This document shows, in pieces, positions 58,519 to 64,000 of a stretch of 64,000 nt of DNA. The number at the start of each line of letters is the position of its first letter. Positions within the stretch are counted from its first letter, which is position 1. The stretch is from assembly GCF_003945385.1 (NCBI RefSeq), contig NZ_AP018920.1, positions 2,852,001 through 2,916,000 of the forward strand, read 5' to 3'. The notes under the pieces are model-generated. The model was not told the origin of the DNA, did no database searches, and saw only the letters and a program-made list of their open reading frames with translations. Made by a program: the position numbers and the translations under genes. Source of the stretch: Pseudonocardia autotrophica. Its GTDB lineage: Bacteria; Actinomycetota; Actinomycetes; Mycobacteriales; Pseudonocardiaceae.

Positions 58519-61086
58519 TCACACAACCATCAGTTCGGCGTCCGGCGAGTCATAAGCCGACCGGACCGGGGTGCCCTTCACCGCAACCCCATGCCATGCG
58601 AGGGTCGCCGCAACCAGCGGGGAAATGTCGGCGCCCGACGTGCGCTTATCCCACGCCCACGCATCCGACAGACGCCGCTTCTGCGCCCCATATAGGGCCT
58701 TGTTCAACTCCGGCTGGTCCCGATGCCGGAACGCGTGACGCTCCACCACGTCCTCGTAGAATTGGCCGCACGCCTGCGCCATCTCACGACCGGTCACCAA
58801 CACCGGTTCGATCCGCAGGTCCTGCAACGCCGGCAGCAGTGACCCGGCGGCGGATGCCGGGTCCAGAACCCACGCGGCGGGCCGCCAGCGGGCGTGCAAC
58901 TCCTTCACCCGCTCCAACAGCCAGCCAGTGCCATCCCGGCGGTCCACCACCTCGACATGCCCGACACCATCCGTACGGCGGCCGGCGATCGCGATAGCAG
59001 CCGACGAACGGTCCGGTGCCGCGTCCACCGCGAACACCACCGGATCCACCACCTGCGACCGGGTGTCCGCCAGATGCGCCCACACACCCGGCTGGATCAC
59101 CGGGTCCGTGGCGTTCCGGTCCGGCCACTGGTTCAGATAGGCGCGCTGGAACTCGATGAGCTCCATGGACGAGAAGTCCGCGGCGATCGCTTCCTCGGAG
59201 ATCGTGTGCCCCAGAGCTGGCATGCACGCCCGCCACGTCGCAGGATCCGACGGGTCCGCATCCTCCGGGGCCGACCACTCGAAGTAGGCCAGCCCCTTCC
59301 CGGAGCCGCCCTCGACCGCGGCGCGGCCGGCCGCCATCTTCTGCTTCAGGTAGACCGACGAGTCGTTCCCGGCGGTCGAGACGACCCACAGCTGCGGCTG
59401 CGGACGCGTGATCATCGCAGGCTTGAACGCCTGCTCCATCCGGTTGTCCACCTGGCTGAACGCCTCATCCAGGAACCCCAGATCCAGCGTCGCGCCGTGA
59501 CCGGACTTCTCGGTGTTCGCGACGATCCCGTGCTTCGACCCGTTCCGCCACAGGATCGCCTCGTTACCGTTGGTCTTCCGCACCGAGAACAGCTTCCGGA
59601 ACACCTTCGACCGCTCGAGGGCGAGGACGTGCTCGTCCTCCCACTTGATGCGGGCGTCGTTGCGGGTCTGCGCGCCGTAGGCGATCACCTGCCGCTGCCC
59701 GTCGAACCCGAGCGCTCGGTGCACCGCGAGCGCGAGGATGAGCGTCGTGTTGTGCGTCGGGACCAGGTCGCGCCCGGCCAGGAACAGTCCGTCCGGCGAA
59801 CCGACCTTGATGCAGCGCACCGGTCGCGACTCGACCGGCACGATGGACTCGATCGACAACGTGGCACGGCCTCGTCGCCCGTCGCTCGGCTTCCGCCGCG
59901 TCGACTTCCGGACCAGGCGGAAGGGGTTGAACGGGTCGTCGGCGACGGGGGTGAACGTCACCCGCCACCGACGGCCGACTTCACGCCCCTCGATCCTGGC
60001 CGCGGACTCCTTGGACACCGCCCGCCAACCCAAGGAACGAGCGAGGAAGAGAACGGCGGCGGCGAGACGCTGGTTGGTGGAGCAGAACTCCGCGTGCCCG
60101 TTGGTTCCGATGGAACCGTCAGTGTCCATGAGGCCCTGAATCAGGGCTTCCCGCTGTGCCTCGGCGGCGGTCAGGTACTGGTCCGGGACGTGCTTGTCTC
60201 CCCACACCCCGAGCTGCCGCAACCGGGCACCAAGCTCACTCTGCTTGAGCGTCCCGACGCCGACTCGAACCGTCCAGCACGTCCGGTCCCGCCGCCGGGA
60301 GACGATCCGCGCGCCGGTGGACTCCAGCAGCGTGCACATCTCCTCGACGTCGGCGTCCCCGGACGAGATCTGCGCCGAAGTGGACGCCCCGTCACCGAGC
60401 CACACCCCGAGCAGGTACGGGTCGACCGGAAGGTCGGCGTCCGGCAGTTTCACCGGTGCCTGCCGCGGCAACACATACCGGTTCTCCCGAGTCGCGTAGC
60501 GCTTCCCGTTCGTCGACGTCTCGCGGGTTCCCCCCGGGTACCGGGACAGCCCGGAGTCGAGAAGCTCCCGGGTGGTGGCCGTGCGCGTCTCGAACCAACG
60601 AGTCCTGCCCGGCCCGCGAGACCCGCGGCAACGTTCGGCCCGCTTGTCGGTGACGGTCCACAGGTGGTCCGCATCGGCCACCACCGACCGGTTGTCGACG
60701 GTGGTCACACGGAAGCAGTCGTGGCCGTGCATCACGTCGCTGACGAACTCGACGGCGACCGAGTGGCCGTCCGGGTGGAACACCCGGTCACCGACACGGA
60801 CGTCGGCCATCGTGGTCCAGCCCCGGTTCTCGGTGAGGAGTTCCGTGGCGAGATCCAGCGCCTTCCCGGACTGGCGGGGCACCGTCAAACCGATCTCGCG
60901 GTAGGCGAGCCGGCCGGTGTCCGGGTTGATTTCGAGGGCGGTGTCGGCGACGAACCTCTGCCACGGCATCAACGGAGTCCCGAGTTGTTCGGCGACCGCG
61001 GCGACCTTCGGTCCGAGCGTGGCCCGCTCAGGGCGTCGTCGGGTCGCCCACCGGGGTTGACAGGTCTCGGAGCCAGGCGTCGGCAT
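58519..61086 (-). CDS. Terminase large subunit containing an intein
   Basis: The precursor is 855 residues; the spliced terminase is 484. LGTPLMPWQRFVADTALEIN opens the ATPase domain. The Walker A motif VPRQSGKTTL is split after Lys75 by the intein. Walker B is LDLGFLDEAFS, and the nuclease has VFAVDAAPDRSSAAIAIAGR and ADISPLVAATLAWHG. This is the terminase of the head-tail operon, distinct from the plus-strand copy at 28.4 kb. It overlaps the upstream TerS-like gene by 59 bp. Confidence 0.95.
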   Translation of the reverse strand: MPTPGSETCQPRWATRRRPERATLGPKVAAVAEQLGTPLMPWQRFVADTALEINPDTGRLAYREIGLTVPRQSGKALDLATELLTENRGWTTMADVRVGDRVFHPDGHSVAVEFVSDVMHGHDCFRVTTVDNRSVVADADHLWTVTDKRAERCRGSRGPGRTRWFETRTATTRELLDSGLSRYPGGTRETSTNGKRYATRENRYVLPRQAPVKLPDADLPVDPYLLGVWLGDGASTSAQISSGDADVEEMCTLLESTGARIVSRRRDRTCWTVRVGVGTLKQSELGARLRQLGVWGDKHVPDQYLTAAEAQREALIQGLMDTDGSIGTNGHAEFCSTNQRLAAAVLFLARSLGWRAVSKESAARIEGREVGRRWRVTFTPVADDPFNPFRLVRKSTRRKPSDGRRGRATLSIESIVPVESRPVRCIKVGSPDGLFLAGRDLVPTHNTTLILALAVHRALGFDGQRQVIAYGAQTRNDARIKWEDEHVLALERSKVFRKLFSVRKTNGNEAILWRNGSKHGIVANTEKSGHGATLDLGFLDEAFSQVDNRMEQAFKPAMITRPQPQLWVVSTAGNDSSVYLKQKMAAGRAAVEGGSGKGLAYFEWSAPEDADPSDPATWRACMPALGHTISEEAIAADFSSMELIEFQRAYLNQWPDRNATDPVIQPGVWAHLADTRSQVVDPVVFAVDAAPDRSSAAIAIAGRRTDGVGHVEVVDRRDGTGWLLERVKELHARWRPAAWVLDPASAAGSLLPALQDLRIEPVLVTGREMAQACGQFYEDVVERHAFRHRDQPELNKALYGAQKRRLSDAWAWDKRTSGADISPLVAATLAWHGVAVKGTPVRSAYDSPDAELMVV
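59749..60861 (-). other. Class 3 intein with LAGLIDADG endonuclease in the terminase
   Basis: Residues 76-446 (371 aa). It begins with Ala (ALDLATELLTENRGW), not Cys or Ser, and ends PTHN before Thr+1. The class 3 WCT set is present: Trp in block B (ADADHLW, two after His), Cys at block F position 4 (RPVRCIKV), and Thr in block G (THN). LAGLIDADG motifs are LLGVWLGDGAS and IQGLMDTDGSIG, so it should have homing activity. Insertion is in the ATP-binding loop, a favoured site. Confidence 0.93.
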
Positions 61087-61324
61087 CGTCGTCGCTCTCC
61101 TCCGTCACCAGCAGGTCAGCGAGCGTTGCGCGCAGTTCAGCTGCCACCGCGGCGGTGGCCATGCCGGCGCCTTCGTCGAGCTTCTGCGCCAACGCGATCG
61201 CGATCGCATACAGAGCGTGATGGCCGGGGTGGACGACGGGAGCTTCGCTCAACACACCCTCGACCGCGTCCACAACGGACACGAGAGGCTGAAAGGGGGG
61301 CTTCTCACGCCTCTGACCAGCCAA
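61028..61324 (-). CDS. Terminase small subunit-like protein
   Basis: A 98-residue protein (MAGQRREKPPFQPLVSVVDA). Basic N-terminus and helical body (HHALYAIAIALAQKLDEGAG; AAVAAELRATLADLLV). It is first in the late operon, directly before and overlapping the terminase, which suggests TerS. It lacks a clear HTH, so the call rests on position. Confidence 0.6.
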   Translation of the reverse strand: MAGQRREKPPFQPLVSVVDAVEGVLSEAPVVHPGHHALYAIAIALAQKLDEGAGMATAAVAAELRATLADLLVTEESDDDADAWLRDLSTPVGDPTTP

Positions 61325-61503
61325 AACGCACTCCCCCCGCAGCTCTCGGGGAGAAAAAAGATGGACTGCGGCGTCTTGGGGCGTTTCCGCAGGTCATGAT
61401 GCTGACCCCCTACCCTCACGCTGCGTTAGTGCAGGTCAGAGCGTCGCCGCTTGTTGATCAGTTGTGGATCACCGTGTTGATCTCTGCATCGCGTTGAAGA
61501 TCA

Positions 61504-61575
61504 TCGATGTCAAGATCGTTCTTGCGTATGATCTTGACATCGTGATCGTTCGCGTCGATGTCAAGATCGTTCTTG
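61504..61575. repeat. Alternating 13-bp repeat array upstream of the late operon
   Basis: CGATGTCAAGATC occurs at 61505-61517 and 61556-61568, each extended by GTTCTTG; an inverted copy GATCTTGACATCG is at 61530-61542. Each copy contains TTGACA on one strand. The surrounding 61325-61579 is AT-richer than the genes and has no gene. It may be the packaging (cos/pac) site, a late promoter or a repressor operator. Confidence 0.75.
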
Positions 61576-61579
61576 TTGG

Positions 61580-61909
61580 TCACCACACACGCGACGCTCG
61601 ACCACGACCCAACGCATCCAGCTCACGACGACGCCGACGCAACCTGTTCCCCAGCTTCGCGCCCGCACTCGTGTTGCACGACGCGTGCGCGAGCCGCGAG
61701 GTCTGCGTCCCACCCAACGCCTGCGGCACACCATGGTCACCGTGAGGCTTCCGGCCGTCCGGATTCAGATGCGGCTCGGCGAACATCGGCCGATCGCAGA
61801 ACGGGCACAGCTGCCCCGGGTACCGGGCCAGGTGGGCCAGGAGCCGGGCGGTGGCGGTGCGGTGGTGGTGGCCGTACCCGCGGGCGGCGGCGGTAGCACG
61901 TGGCGCCAC
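61580..61909 (-). CDS. HNH endonuclease
   Basis: A 109-residue nuclease from GTG 61909, five to six bases after AGGAGG. Zinc ligands CPFCDRP and later CN, with the HNH core DGRKPHGDHGVPQALGGTQT and AHASCNTSAGAKLGNRLRRR. HNH proteins beside terminase genes assist genome cutting at cos sites in many phages. The position next to the repeat array supports that role. Confidence 0.87.
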   Translation of the reverse strand: MAPRATAAARGYGHHHRTATARLLAHLARYPGQLCPFCDRPMFAEPHLNPDGRKPHGDHGVPQALGGTQTSRLAHASCNTSAGAKLGNRLRRRRRELDALGRGRASRVW

Positions 61910-61992
61910 AGCCACCTCCTGCGGGATCATCCGGTCCACCTGATGGCCGGCGGGTGTGTAGCACCCCGGGGCTGTGGAGCGAAGGAGTGGGT

Positions 61993-62406
61993 ATGACCGT
62001 CACGCGAGGGCAGGACCCCAGCACCCACCCCGCCGGCGGTGGTGCAGCACCGCGACGGCGGGTGGCCGCTGTGGTGGGCGGCCTGGTGCTGGTGGTGGCA
62101 CTGGCCACCGTCGGGTTGTGGGTTGCGGGCACGGCCGCGACCGGGCCGTCTGCCGGGCAGCGTGAGGCGTACGTGGAGCAGGTGCAGGCTGGCTGGCTGG
62201 CTGGGGGGGAACGGATGCGGGACCTGCCCGCCCCGCTGGTGGGTGGCCCGCTCGACGCCGGGTGGACCGAGGATGAGCTGGTGGAGGCAGGCGGGCTGGT
62301 CTGTGACGGGGTGGGGCAGTGGGGGCTGGTGGCCCGCTACCCGGACCACGTGGGGGTGTTCTCGGCGCAGGTAGTGGTGGAGGCTGCGCAGCAGCACCTG
62401 TGCTAG
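61993..62406 (+). CDS. DUF732-like exported/membrane protein
   Basis: A 137-residue protein on the opposite strand from its neighbours. ATG 61993 follows GAAGGAG. A membrane helix (VAAVVGGLVLVVALATVGLW) precedes an extracellular domain (REAYVEQVQAGWLAGG; VEAGGLVCDGVGQWG; VVVEAAQQHLC) with two cysteines, similar to DUF732 proteins of mycobacteria. It is probably expressed by the lysogen. Its stop shares a CTAG with the convergent gene's stop. Confidence 0.7.
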   Translation: MTVTRGQDPSTHPAGGGAAPRRRVAAVVGGLVLVVALATVGLWVAGTAATGPSAGQREAYVEQVQAGWLAGGERMRDLPAPLVGGPLDAGWTEDELVEAGGLVCDGVGQWGLVARYPDHVGVFSAQVVVEAAQQHLC

Positions 62407-62927
62407 GTGGCAGTGACGGCTGTCGCTGTCAGTGACCAGGCGTTGATCAGGGTCGAGTACTCGAGCGCGACCATCGCGACCTGGCCGGATGGGACGTCGA
62501 GGGTGCGGGTGGTGATGCCGGTGGTGGTGCGCACCGCGGACGCGAGGGTCACGGTGCGGGCGGCGCCGGAGGCGGCGACGTTGATCCGCAGGATCTGGCC
62601 GTCCACGCCACCGGCGGGGGTGATCGTGGGGTTCCCGGTGGCGGTGATGTTGACGCGGTCGACGGGCAGCCCGGAGGTAGCGGTGACGGTGAGGGTGCCC
62701 GCGGCGAACAGCTGGGTGTCGGTGTTGGCGTACAGGTGAGTGGCCAGGCCGTTGTTGCAGGCGTCGAACGACACCGGGTTCCCGTTGCGGTCGGCGGCCA
62801 CCATCGTGCCCCAGGTGTCGCGATTGACCGAGACGTACGCCCACCAGGTCACCGTCAGGGCCGTTCCGCTGGGGAGGCCCGACGTGGCGGTGAGGCAGTC
62901 GTTGGCGTTGTCGAACCGGACGGCCAC
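62403..62927 (-). CDS. Phage beta-rich (tail-like) protein
   Basis: A 174-residue protein. MAVRFDNANDCLTATSGLPS then GTALTVTWWAYVSVNRDTWG resembles the start of a LamG-type domain; the second half (ITPAGGVDGQILRINVAASG ... VALEYSTLINAWSL) resembles phage fibre head domains. It lies upstream of the terminase, away from the tail block. Confidence 0.65.
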   Translation of the reverse strand: MAVRFDNANDCLTATSGLPSGTALTVTWWAYVSVNRDTWGTMVAADRNGNPVSFDACNNGLATHLYANTDTQLFAAGTLTVTATSGLPVDRVNITATGNPTITPAGGVDGQILRINVAASGAARTVTLASAVRTTTGITTRTLDVPSGQVAMVALEYSTLINAWSLTATAVTAT

Positions 62928-62930
62928 TGT

Positions 62931-63167
62931 TCACCCCCGGGCGTCGAGCTGCTGCCGGAACGCCTCAACCTGCGCGTCTATCCGCGCCTCATACCGGCGT
63001 GCGGCCCAGGCGTGGGTGTTGGCGAACTTGAGTGCGACGGGCCAGGTGAGGAGGAGCCCGTACGGGGAGGTGAAGCCGCAGTCGCAGTGGAGCCGCCAGT
63101 ACCAGCCTGGGCGGCGGAACAGGGAGTGGTTGAGGTGTTCGGCGTAGACGCGGGGCCGATGCTCCAC
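62931..63167 (-). CDS. Small hypothetical phage protein
   Basis: A 78-residue protein (VEHRPRVYAEHLNHSLFRRP). It contains LHCDCGFTSPYG and aromatic residues (GWYWRL). It abuts the beta-rich gene upstream. No named family is recognised. Confidence 0.5.
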   Translation of the reverse strand: MEHRPRVYAEHLNHSLFRRPGWYWRLHCDCGFTSPYGLLLTWPVALKFANTHAWAARRYEARIDAQVEAFRQQLDARG

Positions 63168-63428
63168 CTGTCAGCACCCCCGGATGTGTGGTGGCGGGGG
63201 ACGGGTGCCGGGGCGCCCACGCTTGGGGGCTGCACGCTCGCGCACCCGTCCCGCCGCCGGCCATGAAGAGTGTTCGCTGGCAGGGTGGCGTGGCTGGACT
63301 CCCCCGAGACAGCCGACGCGGTTTCTGTCAGCGTCCCGGGGTGGGCCGGGATACTTCACGACCGGGCGCCACGACCAGCTCGTAGAGACAGGTGTGGCGC
63401 CTGCAGGAAAGTGTGACAGATGAGGTGA
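63168..63428. other. Intergenic region with an inverted repeat
   Basis: About 260 bp between minus-strand genes. GGGACGGGTGC (63198) and GCACCCGTCCC (63242) form an 11-bp inverted repeat with a 33-base spacer. The rest shows nothing clear; it likely holds the promoter for the two genes below it. Confidence 0.4.
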
Positions 63429-63641
63429 TCAATGCGCAACAAACTGCGTGTCGACCCGGTGGTGTTCCGCGAAGTGCTGCACTTCTTCGAGGTCGTAGCA
63501 GTGTCGGGAACCTCGGGCGCCGTGGGATGGGAAGTGGCCGCGGGCCGCCCACTTCCGGATCGTCGCCGGTGTCACTTGTAGCCCGTAGGTGGTGGCCAGG
63601 TGGAGTGCGGCGAGTTCGGCGGTGACGAGGGGGCGTCTCAT
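63429..63641 (-). CDS. Helix-turn-helix DNA-binding protein
   Basis: A 70-residue protein from ATG 63641 (MRRPLVTAELAALHLATTYG). The helix-turn-helix VTPATIRKWAARGHFPSHGA and HCYDLEEVQHF are like MerR/excisionase-type domains. ATGA overlap with the upstream gene. It may be a regulator or recombination directionality factor. Confidence 0.7.
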   Translation of the reverse strand: MRRPLVTAELAALHLATTYGLQVTPATIRKWAARGHFPSHGARGSRHCYDLEEVQHFAEHHRVDTQFVAH

Positions 63642-63961
63642 GCGGCGGGGGCGACTTGGAGGGAGCGGCCGAGTTCGAGCCACCGTTCGCGTGGCCAGTG
63701 CGCTCCGCAGGATCGGCAGTTGACGGAGCTGTCTTTGATGGGGGCGTAGAGGCGGGCGGAGCAGACGAGCGGCACCCCGGCCTCGTCGGGTTCGGGGAGG
63801 AGTTCGGGGCATAACCCGATGAACTTCGGTCGGGGGTCGCCGGTAACCGGCCGGAGCGCGGCCTGCAGGGCTCGCAGCTTGAACGCCACCTCGACAACCA
63901 GATCAGGGTCGCGGGTGATCAGGTCGAGACGCTGGTCCAAGTGTCGGAGTAGGTCGTGCAC
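63638..63961 (-). CDS. Zinc-ribbon-like phage protein
   Basis: A 107-residue protein from GTG 63961 (VHDLLRHLDQRLDLITRDPD). Helical N-terminus, then cysteines IGLCPELLPEP, VPLVCSARLYA and CRSCGAHWPRERW, which suit a zinc ribbon. Similar proteins precede HTH genes in actinophages. Function unknown. Confidence 0.6.
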   Translation of the reverse strand: MHDLLRHLDQRLDLITRDPDLVVEVAFKLRALQAALRPVTGDPRPKFIGLCPELLPEPDEAGVPLVCSARLYAPIKDSSVNCRSCGAHWPRERWLELGRSLQVAPAA

Positions 63962-64000
63962 ATCAGCGCGGTGATGCGGTCCGGCCAGACCGAGTCGGTC

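Larger units (their letters stand above)
26817..64000. mobile_element. Prophage (siphovirus-type), right end outside window
   Basis: From the truncated MetX-like gene to the window end almost all genes are phage genes: two terminase large subunits, portal, protease, HK97 capsid, tail tube, tape measure, tail fibres and lysis genes. Codon use is less GC-biased than in the host part. The left border is inferred from the loss of host similarity at about 26817; I could not identify an attachment core. No integrase is visible, so it must lie beyond 64000 or be absent. Confidence 0.85.

Noticed and set aside
61558..61896. A plus-strand frame opposite the HNH gene
   Set aside because: It is antisense to a clear HNH nuclease and overlaps the repeat array; composition only.
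63919..64000. A partial minus-strand frame at the window edge ending TDSVWPDRITALMCTTYSDT
   Set aside because: It may be the end of another gene, but it overlaps the start of the zinc-ribbon gene by 43 bp and only 26 codons are visible.

Overview
The window is very GC-rich DNA, with strong G/C bias at third codon positions, GTG starts and 4-bp ATGA/GTGA gene overlaps. It looks like a high-GC actinobacterium; the order Pseudonocardiales is my guess, not something the sequence proves. About 26.8 kb of host chromosome is followed by about 37 kb of prophage that runs off the right edge.

Host part, 1-26.85 kb. A minus-strand cobalamin block (cobI/J partial, cobH, cobG) is followed upstream by a secreted NlpC/P60 hydrolase, an AraC regulator, a CBS-domain protein, an FNR-type flavoprotein, a 7Fe ferredoxin and a molybdopterin oxidoreductase. 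cobN is divergent, behind a cobalamin riboswitch. Next come an IclR regulator divergent from a dctPQM TRAP transporter, a P450-TetR pair behind three evenly spaced palindromes, a flavin/PNPOx-like protein divergent from an AraC regulator, a small secreted protein, and an ABC-type ATPase. A tiny HTH gene lies divergent from an 18-residue lysine-rich microprotein, with a perfect 17-bp inverted repeat between them. The host part ends in an amide-utilisation cluster: MarR, an AmiC-like sensor, FmdB, a formamidase broken by an internal deletion, and a MetX-like gene cut short where the prophage starts.

Prophage, about 26.82-64 kb. A plus-strand cassette (27.0-31.0 kb) holds an HTH protein, a TerS-like protein, a complete terminase large subunit and several very small proteins. 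It converges, at a 22-bp bidirectional terminator, on a 30-kb minus-strand late operon. Read from 61.3 kb downwards, that operon encodes TerS-like, a second terminase with a 371-residue class 3 intein, portal, prohead protease, HK97-type capsid, head-tail connectors, tail tube, tail chaperones joined by a GGGAAAA -1 frameshift, tape measure, distal tail protein and a large S74-ended tail protein. It finishes with an unusual envelope/lysis set: excalibur protein, class F sortase, GH16 glycanase, Rpf-NlpC/P60 hydrolase, two membrane/coiled-coil proteins, M15 endolysin and holin. The tape-measure gene is split by an IS3-family element with clean ends, so this copy should not make functional virions unless the element excises. 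Upstream of the terminase lie an HNH endonuclease, an alternating 13-bp repeat array that may be a packaging or promoter site, and a few accessory genes. No integrase, tRNA or CRISPR array was seen in the window.
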